From contig CAWJIH010000001.1 in assembly GCA_963842975.1 (NCBI GenBank), positions 1-64,000 on the forward strand: DNA of 64,000 bases, in the 5' to 3' direction. Made by a program: the position numbers and the translations under genes. Positions 43,150 through 52,737 of the stretch are shown here, in pieces (the stretch's first letter is position 1; each line of letters begins with the position of its first letter). The stretch comes from JACJWR01 sp963842975. Its GTDB lineage: Bacteria > Actinomycetota > Actinomycetes > S36-B12 > UBA10799. The notes beneath the pieces are model-generated. The model was not told the DNA's origin. It worked only from the letters and a program-made list of their open reading frames with translations, and made no database searches.

Positions 43150-43294
43150 CCCGCTGAGCGGACGTTCGTTACCGAAATTGCAAAACGCCAGACAGGTCCA
43201 CTCCCTGTGCACCACACTTCCGAATAACCGCCACCGAAGAATTCATCCGGTGGCACTACGTCGCAGTAAGTGCGCACGAGGAGGTGGTTGCACG

Positions 43295-43669
43295 GTGACG
43301 ACTATCAAGGTCACCTGCCCGGACTGTGGGGACATTGACCTGCGGCCGTCGGATTTGGAGTTGAACGTCGCTCCCACATGGGCGACGTACCGTTTTGCCT
43401 GCTGCGAATGCGGCGAGACGGTCCGTAAACCAGCTGACACGGAAATCGTAGATCTGCTCAGCAGCGCCGGGGTTCCCACCACGACAATTCCGGCCGAGGC
43501 GTTGGAAACTCGACAGGGTCCCGTGATCTCCTACGACGACGTGTTGGACTTCGCGTTAGCGTTGCGCGACGACGCCGCAGTGGATCATCACCTCGCTCCG
43601 CACCGACCCAAGTCGCACCGGCCAGCGACCACCAGACAGCGGTCTCGGCGGCGGAAACTGCCGTGGTGA
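43295..43669 (+). CDS. Small zinc-ribbon protein
   Basis: The ~124-aa protein has an N-terminal zinc ribbon (TCPDCGDIDL, then FACCECGETVRKPA), a middle acidic part (VISYDDVLDFALALRDD) and a basic C-terminal tail ending RQRSRRRKLPW. GTG 43295 is chosen because GAGGAGG lies ~10 nt upstream and the zinc ribbon begins at once; the frame is open further. It sits between the FKBP pair and tatA, where other actinobacteria have pafB and pafC. The function is unknown; nucleic acid binding is a guess. Confidence 0.75.
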   Translation: MTTIKVTCPDCGDIDLRPSDLELNVAPTWATYRFACCECGETVRKPADTEIVDLLSSAGVPTTTIPAEALETRQGPVISYDDVLDFALALRDDAAVDHHLAPHRPKSHRPATTRQRSRRRKLPW

Positions 43670-43784
43670 CAAAACGATTGGTGTGGCTTCCGCGACTGCC
43701 TTAGGCAGATTGGCGTCAGACCGCGTATCCTCAACCTAACGAGGTCGGCCCAGCCGGGGCGGCGAGAACGAGAGGGTCGTGCGA

Positions 43785-44084
43785 ATGCCGAACTTGCGCG
43801 GATGGGAAATCATCGTCCTGCTCGCCATCGTGTTGCTGCTGTTCGGGTCGAAGAAGCTACCGGACGCAGCGCGCGGGATTGGCCGATCGCTGCGGATCTT
43901 CAAGGCCGAGACCAAAGGCCTGATGGACGACGACAAAGCATCGGATCCGCAAGCGGTCACGGCGACGCCGGAGACTCCGGCGGTGGCGCCGGCAAACACA
44001 GATGATGCCGCGAGGCTGTCTGGTGCCGCCGCTGATCCAGCCGAGGAGCCCCGCCCGCCGACCGCTGGGCGGGCAAGCGCTTAA
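43785..44084 (+). CDS. tatA: Sec-independent translocase component TatA
   Basis: The ~99-aa protein has a short N-terminal membrane helix (WEIIVLLAIVLLLFGSKKLPD), the FGxKKLP hinge, an amphipathic helix (AARGIGRSLRIFKAETKG) and a disordered Pro/Ala/Glu tail. TatA forms the pore-like part of the twin-arginine system that exports folded proteins. ATG 43785 is preferred over GTG 43779 because GAGAGGG is then at proper distance. tatC follows after 15 nt. Confidence 0.95.
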   Translation: MPNLRGWEIIVLLAIVLLLFGSKKLPDAARGIGRSLRIFKAETKGLMDDDKASDPQAVTATPETPAVAPANTDDAARLSGAAADPAEEPRPPTAGRASA

Positions 44085-44099
44085 CCTGCGTGTGGGTTG

Positions 44100-44975
44100 A
44101 TGACCACTTTTGATTCCGGCGTGTCCGCGTCGTCCGGCGGGGCTGATCCCGGCGGCCCCGAACCCGGCCCCGCGCCAGGGGCGATGACCCTCACCGAACA
44201 TCTGCGCGAACTACGCGGCAGGCTGTTCAAAAGCGCCCTGGCCGTCGTGGTGGGCATGGTGGTCGGCTGGATCTACTACGACCCCATCTATTCCTTCCTT
44301 GCCGAACCGATCACCAAGGTGATCGAAGAGGCCCAGCGCGACGGTCGGGAAATCACCGTGGTGGTGCTCGGTGTCACCGACCCCTTCACGTTGAAGTTGA
44401 AGGTTTCCGCCATGGTCGGCCTGGTGTTGGCGGGGCCAGTGTGGCTGTACCAACTGTGGCGTTTCGTCACCCCCGGTTTACTCAAGCACGAGAAACGCAC
44501 CGCCTACCTGTTCGTCGGTTTCGGTTTTCCGCTGTTTCTCGCCGGCGTAGCCGTTGCCTACCTGGTGTTGCCGAAGGGCCTTGAGTTGCTTTTCGGCTTC
44601 ACCCCCGAAAACGTCGGCAACTATGTGGAAGTCAGCCGCTACCTGACGTTTTTCCTACGCACGGCGTTGGTGTTCGGGATCGGGTTCTTGTTTCCTCTGG
44701 TGCTGGTGGCCCTCAACATCGTTGGGGTGCTCAGCGGCAAGCGGTTGCTGTCGTGGTGGCGGGGCATCATTTTCGGCGTCTTCGTGTTTGCCGCGGTCGC
44801 CACACCATCGGGCGATCCGATCACCATGTTCGTGCTGGCCCTGCCCATGCTGCTGTTGGTCGGCAGCGCGATTGCTTTCTCTTTCCTCAACGATCGACGC
44901 CGTGCCCGCAACGCCGCGGAACCCGACTACGACACGTGGGACGATGACGAGACCAGCCCGATCGAGCAGGAGTAG
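44100..44975 (+). CDS. tatC: Sec-independent translocase component TatC
   Basis: The ~291-aa protein has six membrane helices. The cytoplasmic start MTLTEHLRELRGRLFKSALA with HLxELRxR binds twin-arginine signals. PDPFTLKLKVS-like TDPFTLKLKVSAMVGLVLAGP and FVTPGLLKHEKR are typical. A ~28-residue Gly/Pro-rich extension precedes the conserved start. Start ATG 44100 rather than TTG 44097. It forms the Tat receptor with TatA; no tatB is nearby. Confidence 0.96.
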   Translation: MTTFDSGVSASSGGADPGGPEPGPAPGAMTLTEHLRELRGRLFKSALAVVVGMVVGWIYYDPIYSFLAEPITKVIEEAQRDGREITVVVLGVTDPFTLKLKVSAMVGLVLAGPVWLYQLWRFVTPGLLKHEKRTAYLFVGFGFPLFLAGVAVAYLVLPKGLELLFGFTPENVGNYVEVSRYLTFFLRTALVFGIGFLFPLVLVALNIVGVLSGKRLLSWWRGIIFGVFVFAAVATPSGDPITMFVLALPMLLLVGSAIAFSFLNDRRRARNAAEPDYDTWDDDETSPIEQE

Positions 44976-44984
44976 CGTCGCCAC

Positions 44985-45902
44985 ATGACTGCGACCAATC
45001 CGCCGAGGCGGGTCATCCTTCTTGTGAATCCGACCTCCGGCGGTGGTCGCGGCGGACGAAACGCACCGGTGGTAGTGGAGAAGTTGAGCGCGGCGGGAAT
45101 TGACGTGATCGAGGCGACCGGCGAATCCGCCGAAGCCGCAGCTGCGTTGGCGCGGCAGGCTCTTGCGGATGGCGGAATTGATGCCGTGATCGCCTGCGGT
45201 GGCGACGGCACGGTGCATCTTGCAGTGCAGCTGGTGGCTGGGACCGACATTCCCTTGGGCATCATCCCGGTGGGCACCGGCGACGACAACGCCCGAACGT
45301 TGAACATCCCGCTGAAAGATGTCGAGGCGGCCGTCGAGGTGATTGCCGGCGGACACACCCGGAAGGTGGACCTGGGCCACATCGACACCGCGGACGGGAA
45401 CTCCCGGTGGTTCCTCGGGGTGATGAGTTCCGGCTTCGATTCGATGGTCAACGAACGCGCAAACAAACTCCGCTGGCCCAGCGGCAAAGCCCGCTATTTG
45501 GTGGCCACCGTCGCCGAACTCAGTCTGTTCAAGCCGCTGCCCTACGCGGTCGAGATCGACGGTGAGCACCACGATGGTGTGGCCATGTTGGTGGCAGTCG
45601 GCAACGGCGCCTCCTACGGCGGCGGCATGAAGGTGTGCCCCAGCGCGGTGGCGGACGACGGTGAGTTGTCGGTGACCTTCCTCGGCCGAGTGAGCAAACT
45701 GACCTTCCTGAAGGTCTTCCCAAGGGTTTTCAACGGCACCCACATCTCACACCCGGCGGTGCGGGAAATCAGCGGTCGGCGCATCACCTTGGACGCTCCG
45801 GACCAGATCGCCTACGGCGACGGTGAGCGGATCGGGCCGTTGCCGGTGACGGTGCAGGTTCATCCGGGTGCCCTCCGCGCGCTTGTGCCTGCGAGCGGGT
45901 GA
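44985..45902 (+). CDS. Diacylglycerol/lipid kinase family protein
   Basis: The 305-aa DagK-like enzyme has VILLVNPTSGGGRGG, the catalytic-domain nucleotide loop VIACGGDGTVH, GIIPVGTGDDNARTL, GKARYLVATVAEL, and a C-terminal YGDGERIGPLPVTVQV. Related actinobacterial proteins phosphorylate diacylglycerol or sphingosine-like lipids. The usual GGDGT and GTGND motifs are present, the latter as GTGDDNA. It ends with a GTGA overlap with helY, as in other actinobacteria. Confidence 0.92.
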   Translation: MTATNPPRRVILLVNPTSGGGRGGRNAPVVVEKLSAAGIDVIEATGESAEAAAALARQALADGGIDAVIACGGDGTVHLAVQLVAGTDIPLGIIPVGTGDDNARTLNIPLKDVEAAVEVIAGGHTRKVDLGHIDTADGNSRWFLGVMSSGFDSMVNERANKLRWPSGKARYLVATVAELSLFKPLPYAVEIDGEHHDGVAMLVAVGNGASYGGGMKVCPSAVADDGELSVTFLGRVSKLTFLKVFPRVFNGTHISHPAVREISGRRITLDAPDQIAYGDGERIGPLPVTVQVHPGALRALVPASG

Positions 45903-48649
45903 CCCCGATGGGATCGGCCAGTGAACGCTACGCGGCGGCGAAACGGCGGCGGGAGGCGAAAGCCACCGCGCTGGCCCGATTCGCGGAGCGGCAACCGTTC
46001 GCCCTCGACGATTTCCAACTCCGCGCCTGTGCCGCCCTCGAGTCCGGTGGTGGGGTGCTGGTGGCGGCGCCGACCGGCAGTGGCAAGACCATCGTCGGCG
46101 AGTTCGCGGTATTCCTGGCGCTGGAAGCTGGCAGTCGAGCCTTCTACACCACACCGATCAAGGCGCTGAGCAACCAGAAGTACGCGGATCTACGTCTGGC
46201 GTACGGTGCCCAGAACGTGGGTCTGCTCACTGGCGACAACGCCATCAACGGCGACGCTCCAGTGGTGGTGATGACCACTGAAGTGCTGCGCAACATGCTC
46301 TACGAACGCTCCAGCGCACTCACCGGGCTCGGTCACGTGGTGATGGATGAGGTGCACTACTTGGCCGACCGGGCCCGCGGTGCGGTGTGGGAAGAGGTGC
46401 TGATCCAGTTGCCGCCCAGTGTGGCGGTGACGGCGCTCTCGGCGACGGTGAGCAACGCCGAAGAGTTCGGCCGATGGCTGTCCACTGTGCGGGGCCGCAC
46501 CGAAGTGGTGGTGGAGGAGCATCGCCCGGTGCCGCTGTTCCAGCATGTGATGGCCGGATCGAAGTTGTACGACTTGTTTGTTGACGACGATCGGGGCGAA
46601 CCGCGGATCAATCCCAGTGTCGCTGTCCTAGCCCAGGACGCTCAGGCGGAGCAGCGGCGAAGTCGTCGTCAGGGGTATCAACGCCGAGGCCGCCGCGGAC
46701 CCCGGACGCCGATGCGCTTCGAGGTGGTGGAGCGGCTTGCCGAAGCGGACCTCCTGCCGGTGATCACCTTTATCTTTTCCCGGGCCGGGTGCGAGGCGGC
46801 CGCCGAACAGGTGGCTGCCAGTGGCATTCAACTGACGAGTGCCGCGGAGGCCGAGCAGATTCGGATCATCGCCGAAACTCGGTGTGCTCACCTGCCGCAA
46901 TCCGACCTTGCCCTGTTGGGTTTCAGCAGTTGGGTGGGAATGCTCAGCCGTGGCATCGCAGCCCACCACGCCGGAATGCTGCCAACTTTCAAAGAGGTGG
47001 TGGAGGAACTTTTCCAGCAGGGGTTGATCAAATGCGTGTTCGCCACTGAGACTTTGGCGCTGGGGATCAATATGCCAGCCCGCAGCGTGGTGCTCGAGAA
47101 ACTCACCAAGTGGAACGGGGAGACCCACGCCGACATCACTCCGGGGGAGTACACCCAGCTGACCGGGCGGGCCGGGCGCCGTGGGATCGACGTCGAAGGC
47201 CATGCGGTGGTGGTGTGGCACGAAGGTTTGCAGCCGCAGGAGTTGGCCGGCCTGGCAGCCACCCGCACCTACCCGCTGCGGTCGTCCTTCCACCCCTCCT
47301 ACAACATGGCCGTCAATCTCGTCGACAGCCTTGGCCGGCACACCGCCCGAGAAGTGTTGGAGACCTCTTTCGCCCAATTCCAAGCCGATCAGGCTGTGGT
47401 GGGTTTGGCAACGTCGCTGCGGCGCCAGGAGGAAGCCGCCCAGGGCTACAAAGAGGCCATGACCTGCCACCTGGGGGACTTCACCGAATACGCCGCCTTG
47501 CGCGAGAAACTGTCGCGCCGGGAGAAGGAACTGTCCAAGCGCAGTTCCGCGGCGGAGCGGGAGCAAGTCACGGCCAGCCTCAACCGGCTTCGACGCGGCG
47601 ACATCATTGTGGTGCCGGTTGGACGGCGATCCGGACCAATGGTGGTGTTGGATTCGGGCGTTTCCGACGACGATGATCCCGCACCGCGGGTGCTCACAGT
47701 GGACCGTCAAATTCGACGCCTGGCCGCAACAGACTTTCGCACCCCGGTGGAACCGATAGCTCGGATGCGGGTGCCGAAGGGATTCCACCCTCGCAGTGCC
47801 GCGGCCCGCCGCGACCTGGCCCTCGCGTTGCGGTCGCGCACTCAGGGCATCCCGATGGAGCAGCAACGCAGCCGCCGAAACCGCGACGGAGCCAGCGACG
47901 CGGAGATCGTGGAATTGCGCGCTGCCCTGCGCCACCACCCCTGCCACGGGTGTGAAGAACGAGAGATCCATGCCCGCTGGGCCCAGCGCTACCACCGGTT
48001 GCAGCGCGAAATCGATTCGCTATCCCGCCGGGTCGACCAGCGCACCAACTCGATCGCCCGGCAATTCGACCGTGTCTGCGCCGTGTTGGCCGAACTCGGC
48101 TACCTCACCAGCGCCGGTGATTCCGCCGAGGTGACCACCGACGGCAGGCGACTCGCGCGCATCTACAACGACAACGACCTCGTGGCGGCCGAAGCGATCC
48201 GGCTGGGAATCTGGTCGGGTTTGGACGCAGCAGGCCTGGCGGCGGCGGCCTCCGCGCTGGTGTTCCAAAGTCGAACCATGGACGAACCTCTGACGCCTCG
48301 ACTGCCGGACGCCAACGTGCGTCGGGCGCTGCGGGAGCAGACCGTGCTGATGTCCCGGCTGAAGGATCTGGAGCGCGAACACCGGGTCGCGTTCCTGGGC
48401 ACCCTCGACCCAGGTTTTGCCCGGGCAGCGCACGGGTGGGTCTCTGGGCACCCGTTGCCGGAAGTCCTCGATTCAGCAGACCTGGCGGCAGGGGATTTCG
48501 TCCGGTGGTGCAAACAACTCGCCGACTTCCTCGACCAGATCGCGGTGGCAGCCGCGGGCACCGACGGCGATTTGGCCGCCGTCGCCCGGGATGCCGCCGG
48601 AGCAATCCGCCGTGGCGTGGTGGACTACAACACCGATCTGACCGGGTGA
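45899..48649 (+). CDS. helY: Ski2-like DEAD/DEAH-box helicase HelY
   Basis: The 916-aa superfamily 2 helicase has Walker A VAAPTGSGKTIVGEFA, motif Ib TTEVLRNML, motif II VVMDEVHYL, motif III LSATVSN, FSRAGCEAAAEQV, GIAAHHAGMLPTFKE and motif VI QLTGRAGRRGID. The C-terminal half carries a DSHCT-like domain, plus a CHGCEEREIHARW segment near residue 680. It is related to yeast Ski2/Mtr4 and presumably unwinds RNA. It starts at GTG 45899, overlapping the lipid kinase stop. Confidence 0.95.
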   Translation: MTPMGSASERYAAAKRRREAKATALARFAERQPFALDDFQLRACAALESGGGVLVAAPTGSGKTIVGEFAVFLALEAGSRAFYTTPIKALSNQKYADLRLAYGAQNVGLLTGDNAINGDAPVVVMTTEVLRNMLYERSSALTGLGHVVMDEVHYLADRARGAVWEEVLIQLPPSVAVTALSATVSNAEEFGRWLSTVRGRTEVVVEEHRPVPLFQHVMAGSKLYDLFVDDDRGEPRINPSVAVLAQDAQAEQRRSRRQGYQRRGRRGPRTPMRFEVVERLAEADLLPVITFIFSRAGCEAAAEQVAASGIQLTSAAEAEQIRIIAETRCAHLPQSDLALLGFSSWVGMLSRGIAAHHAGMLPTFKEVVEELFQQGLIKCVFATETLALGINMPARSVVLEKLTKWNGETHADITPGEYTQLTGRAGRRGIDVEGHAVVVWHEGLQPQELAGLAATRTYPLRSSFHPSYNMAVNLVDSLGRHTAREVLETSFAQFQADQAVVGLATSLRRQEEAAQGYKEAMTCHLGDFTEYAALREKLSRREKELSKRSSAAEREQVTASLNRLRRGDIIVVPVGRRSGPMVVLDSGVSDDDDPAPRVLTVDRQIRRLAATDFRTPVEPIARMRVPKGFHPRSAAARRDLALALRSRTQGIPMEQQRSRRNRDGASDAEIVELRAALRHHPCHGCEEREIHARWAQRYHRLQREIDSLSRRVDQRTNSIARQFDRVCAVLAELGYLTSAGDSAEVTTDGRRLARIYNDNDLVAAEAIRLGIWSGLDAAGLAAAASALVFQSRTMDEPLTPRLPDANVRRALREQTVLMSRLKDLEREHRVAFLGTLDPGFARAAHGWVSGHPLPEVLDSADLAAGDFVRWCKQLADFLDQIAVAAAGTDGDLAAVARDAAGAIRRGVVDYNTDLTG

Positions 48650-48699
48650 CTGCGCAAGAGGCTGCACATTGACCAAAGGTGGGGGTTAGTGTTTCGGGT

Positions 48700-49818
48700 A
48701 TGTCGACTCATATCCCCACCAAGGAGTACCGTCGCCGACTCGCAGCTGCCGCGGACGCTGCGGCGGCCGCGAAGGTTGACGCGCTACTCATCACCCCAGG
48801 CGCCGACCTGACCTACCTGTGTGGCTACGAGGCCCTGCCGTTGGAACGATTGACGTGTCTGGTGCTCACCCCGAAGAAACCCCCGCGCATCATCGTGCCC
48901 GCCTTGGAAGTGCTCGCAGCCGAGGCCAGCCCGGTACCGGACCTCGATATCGAGATCGTGGCATGGCAGGAAACCGAGGATCCACATCGGGTGGCATCAC
49001 GAATGATCAGCAAGGCCTCGCGGGTGGCCGTGAACCCGCAGATGTGGGCCTCGCACGCGTTCGCGTTTCAGCAGCAACTGAGACTGGCCAGGATGGCATC
49101 GGATTCGATCGTCGCCGATTTGCGGATGCGCAAGTCCAAAGTGGAGGTCGCTGCCCTGCGCGAGGCGGGTGCCGCCATCGACAAGGTGCACGCTCAGGTC
49201 CCCGGCCTGCTGCGACCAGGCCGCACGGAACGGGAAGTAGGCGCCGACATCGCCGAACTGATCCTGGAGTCCGGGCACACCCAAGTGGACTTCGTCATCG
49301 TCGCCTCCGGACCAAACGGTGCAAGCCCGCACCACGAACTCTCCGACCGGGTGATTGAAGTTGGCGATCCGGTCGTCGTGGACATCGGCGGCACGATGCC
49401 CAGCGGCTACTGCTCCGACTGCACCCGCACCTATGCGGTCGGAACGCCGCCGGAGGAGTTTTTGGCCGCCTACGCGGTGCTGCAGGACGCCCAACGCGCC
49501 GCGGTGCGGCACGTGAAGCCGTCGGTGACGTGTGCCTCGGTGGACGCGGCGGCCCGCGACGTGCTCACAGCGGCCGGGCTTGGGGAGGCCTTCATGCACC
49601 GAACCGGTCACGGCATCGGTATGTCTACCCACGAGGAGCCGTACATCGTCGAAGGCAACGACACTGCCCTGGAGGCGGGTTTCGCCTTCAGCATTGAGCC
49701 CGGGTTCTACCTTCCCGGCAAATTCGGCGCCCGAATCGAGGACATCGTCGTGGCCACCGACGATGGCGTAATGACCTGCAACGACGAGACTCGCGACCTG
49801 GTTGTGGTTCCGGCCTGA
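48700..49818 (+). CDS. M24 family aminopeptidase P-like protein
   Basis: The ~372-aa protein has a creatinase-type N-terminal domain (DALLITPGADLTYLCGY) and a pita-bread C-terminal domain. The metal ligands are in VVVDIGGTMPSGYCSDCTRT (two Asp), MHRTGHGIGMSTHEEP (His), FSIEPGFY (Glu) and RIEDIV (Glu). It removes an N-terminal residue before proline in small peptides, or cleaves dipeptides (PepE/PepQ-like). ATG 48700 (MSTHIPTKEY) is chosen. It ends back to back with the antiporter gene. Confidence 0.93.
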   Translation: MSTHIPTKEYRRRLAAAADAAAAAKVDALLITPGADLTYLCGYEALPLERLTCLVLTPKKPPRIIVPALEVLAAEASPVPDLDIEIVAWQETEDPHRVASRMISKASRVAVNPQMWASHAFAFQQQLRLARMASDSIVADLRMRKSKVEVAALREAGAAIDKVHAQVPGLLRPGRTEREVGADIAELILESGHTQVDFVIVASGPNGASPHHELSDRVIEVGDPVVVDIGGTMPSGYCSDCTRTYAVGTPPEEFLAAYAVLQDAQRAAVRHVKPSVTCASVDAAARDVLTAAGLGEAFMHRTGHGIGMSTHEEPYIVEGNDTALEAGFAFSIEPGFYLPGKFGARIEDIVVATDDGVMTCNDETRDLVVVPA

Positions 49819-51021
49819 CTAGCCACGCGGGTCTGAGGCGCGCGGTACCAGCCGCCGGGAGGGGTGCGGACTGAACCGTGCGAGCACTGGGCCGGCGACG
49901 GCGGTGAGCAGCACGAACGTGGCAGCCAAGGCTGCAAGTTGCGGCGGCGCCACTGGCGAACTGACCGCGATACCGGCCACCACCACGTTGAACTCACCGC
50001 GGGCAGCGAGCAGGGCCCCGGCGCGGCGGGTGGATCCGGGGTACGCGGTGAGGTCGCGGGTGATCACAGACGCGGTGACGTATTTCGTGCCGATGCTGGC
50101 GACCGTCAGCAGCAACGCGAGCCAGAAAACGGACGGAATCTGATCGACCGGGGTGATGAAGCCGAAGAAGACGAAAAACGCTGCGGCGAACAAGTCACGC
50201 AGCGGGGCCAACGTGGCGCGGGCGACGTTGGCAACTTCGCCGGTGAGCAACAGACCCACCAGGAACGCCGCAACTGCCGATGAGAAGCCGGTGAGTGAGG
50301 CGAAGCCGGCGATCGCCACAGCTGCACCAAAAACGGTCAGCAGCAGCGACAGCGGATGCTTCGGATCAAGCATCGACTTTTCGGTGTCCCCCCGCCGCAG
50401 CGCGACCAGAATCACCAACCCGACAACACCGAGGGCCACCGACACGCTGATGAGCCCACCGAGCAGACCGGCACCGGTGGCCAGGGCGGTGAGGATCGGC
50501 AGATACGGCGCCATGGCGATGTCCTCGACCACCAGAATGCCGACGACCCGGGCAGTCTCTGGGTTTCGACGCCACTTGAGGTCTTTCACCACTTGCGCCA
50601 CGATGCCCGAACTCGACACATAGGTGATGCCGCCAAGGGCCACCACCGCCACCGGCGGCCACCCGAGCAGCAGGCCGAGGACCACCCCGGGCAGGGAATT
50701 GGCCACCACGTCGACCAACCCGCCGACCCACTGATTGCGGACCGTGAACACAAGTTCGCGGGCGCTGTACTCCAGGCCCAGCATGAGCAGCAGCATGATG
50801 GCGCCGAGTTCGGCAACCACACCCATGAATTCTTCATCGTGCACGATCGGCAACGGTCCGTCCTCACCGAACATCAATCCAGCGATGAGGAACAGCGGTA
50901 CCGCGGAGAAGCCCAATGCCCCGGCGACTCGGGCCAGGATTCCCAAGCCCAACACCAACAGCCCAAACTCCAGCAGCGTGGTGCCGAGTTCGGCGTTGCC
51001 CGCAGCAATGAGGTCTGGCAT
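49819..51021 (-). CDS. CPA2-type cation/proton antiporter
   Basis: The ~400-aa membrane protein has about twelve helices of the Na+/H+ exchanger (KefB-like) fold: GLGILARVAGALGFSAVPLF, GAIMLLLMLGLEYSARELV, YVSSSGIVAQVVKDL, VVGILVVEDIAMAPYL (with the functional ED in the fifth/sixth helix), FVFFGFITPVDQIP and AARGEFNVVVAG. There is no TrkA-N regulatory domain. It exchanges K+ or Na+ for H+. The start is ATG 51021; ATG 51099 would add 26 residues. The long open frame further upstream is antisense to the amidohydrolase. Confidence 0.9.
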   Translation of the reverse strand: MPDLIAAGNAELGTTLLEFGLLVLGLGILARVAGALGFSAVPLFLIAGLMFGEDGPLPIVHDEEFMGVVAELGAIMLLLMLGLEYSARELVFTVRNQWVGGLVDVVANSLPGVVLGLLLGWPPVAVVALGGITYVSSSGIVAQVVKDLKWRRNPETARVVGILVVEDIAMAPYLPILTALATGAGLLGGLISVSVALGVVGLVILVALRRGDTEKSMLDPKHPLSLLLTVFGAAVAIAGFASLTGFSSAVAAFLVGLLLTGEVANVARATLAPLRDLFAAAFFVFFGFITPVDQIPSVFWLALLLTVASIGTKYVTASVITRDLTAYPGSTRRAGALLAARGEFNVVVAGIAVSSPVAPPQLAALAATFVLLTAVAGPVLARFSPHPSRRLVPRASDPRG

Positions 51022-51144
51022 GGGTCCATCCTGCCCGACGTGGGCCAATCGAGCGCGCGCCTCGCGACGGGAAGACGCCAGCGGGTTAGATTCGCTCATG
51101 TGACCAGAGCCGCAGAGTCCAGTCAGGCGATCGGAGGCCCACCG

Positions 51145-52737
51145 GTGCGAACGCTCTACCTCGGCGGAACGATCTACAGCCCGTCGGAACCTTTCGCGAC
51201 CGCAATGCTGGTCGCTGATGGCGAAGTGGCCTGGCTGGGCGGGGACGGCGCCGCGCGATCCCACGCTGCCGACGTCGACGAGGTAGTGGAGCTTCAGGGA
51301 GCGCTGATCACTCCGGCATTCGTTGACGCCCACGTGCACACCACCGCTACTGGGATGGCTGGCGTTGGCCTGGACTTGAGCCAATGCCGCAATGTCGCCG
51401 AGGTGCTGGCGGCGGTGCGCACCGAGACCGAGCGGCGGCACGGATCCGGGGTGATTGTCGGCTTCGGGTGGGATGAGCGCGGCTGGGATGACCCCCGACC
51501 CCCGACCCGAACCGAACTTGATCGTGCCGCATATGGCGGTGCGGTGTTCCTCGACCGGGTCGACGTGCATTCGTCGGCGGTGTCCAGCGCAATGCTGGCC
51601 GCGCTGCCGGAGATCGCCGGGCTCCAGGGTTACTCCGATTCCGGTCTCCTGACCGACCTGGCCCACCATGCTGCCCGGGCGGCGGTGGCGGATGGCTTGC
51701 CGGAGGCAGAGCGCCGGGAAGCTCAGCGCACCATTCGCGCCCAAGCAGCCGCGGCCGGGATTGGCTGCTTTCACGAGATGGGCGGGCCCAATCTGGCCGG
51801 AGAGCGGGACCTACTGGCGCTGCTGGATCTCGCAGCGGCCGAACCTGGTCCGTCCGTGGTCGGGTATTGGGCGGCCGAGGGCGCCTTCGCGGAGGTGCCC
51901 GACCCCCGAGTCGCGGGCCTGGCCGGTGACCTCTTCGCCGATGGCACCATCGGATCGCACACCGCCGCACTCCGTGAGCCCTACGCCGACGACCCCGGCA
52001 CCGGGCACGACTACCTCACCGCCGCCCGAGTACGTGAGCACGTCATCGGCTGCACCGAGGCGGACCTGCAGGCGGGATTCCACGTGATCGGCGACGGTGC
52101 CCTGGACACGGTGCTCGCGGGGTTCACCGAGGCTGCCGAGCGGATCGGGGCGGCACGCATCCGAGCCGGCCGGCACCGACTCGAACACGTCGAACTGGTC
52201 CACCCCGAGCACATCACCACCATGGCGGAACTGGGGATCTTGGCCAGCGTGCAGCCGCTGTTCGATTCGTTCTGGGGTGGGCCCGAAGGCATGTATGCCC
52301 AGCGGCTCGGCAACCGCTGGCAGTTGCTGAATCCGTTTGCGGCGATGCAGTCCGCGGGGGTGGCGTTGGCCTTGGGCTCGGATTCGCCAGTCACGCCGTT
52401 GGGACCCTGGGAGGCTGTGCGCGGGGCGGCCTTTCACCACAATCCGGATCATCGCATCAGTGTCCGGGCGGCGTTTTCGGCTCACACCAGGGGAGGCTGG
52501 CGAGCCGCGGGCACCGACGGGGGAGTGCTGCACGTCGGCGCCCCGGCAACGTTCGCGGTGTGGCAGGTGGCGGAGTTGGTCGTGCAGGCGCCTGACCAGC
52601 GGGTCGCCGGGTGGTCAACCGACCCACGGTCGGGTACTCCGGGGCTGCCCGACCTCACACCAGGTCTGCCACTGCCCACGTGTCTGCGCACGGTGGTCGA
52701 TGGCCGTCCGGTGTTCGATTCGGGCGCCTTGGGATGA
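51145..52737 (+). CDS. Amidohydrolase family 3 protein
   Basis: The ~530-aa metal-dependent hydrolase is of the NfdA/YtcJ-like type. The N-terminal beta domain is TLYLGGTIYSP, the metal HxH is in AFVDAHVHTTATG, and GFHVIGDGALDTVL, HRLEHVEL and LALGSDSPVTPLGPWEAV (metal Asp) follow. Such enzymes cleave N-formyl or other amide bonds; the substrate is unknown. The GTG at 51145 follows CGGAGG. The long open frame to the left is antisense to the antiporter and is not coding. Its stop overlaps the lnt start (ATGA). Confidence 0.9.
   Translation: MRTLYLGGTIYSPSEPFATAMLVADGEVAWLGGDGAARSHAADVDEVVELQGALITPAFVDAHVHTTATGMAGVGLDLSQCRNVAEVLAAVRTETERRHGSGVIVGFGWDERGWDDPRPPTRTELDRAAYGGAVFLDRVDVHSSAVSSAMLAALPEIAGLQGYSDSGLLTDLAHHAARAAVADGLPEAERREAQRTIRAQAAAAGIGCFHEMGGPNLAGERDLLALLDLAAAEPGPSVVGYWAAEGAFAEVPDPRVAGLAGDLFADGTIGSHTAALREPYADDPGTGHDYLTAARVREHVIGCTEADLQAGFHVIGDGALDTVLAGFTEAAERIGAARIRAGRHRLEHVELVHPEHITTMAELGILASVQPLFDSFWGGPEGMYAQRLGNRWQLLNPFAAMQSAGVALALGSDSPVTPLGPWEAVRGAAFHHNPDHRISVRAAFSAHTRGGWRAAGTDGGVLHVGAPATFAVWQVAELVVQAPDQRVAGWSTDPRSGTPGLPDLTPGLPLPTCLRTVVDGRPVFDSGALG

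Noticed and set aside
50356..51144. Upstream extension of the amidohydrolase frame
   Set aside because: It is antisense to the CPA2 antiporter; the ribosome site CGGAGG and the family start place the true start at 51145.
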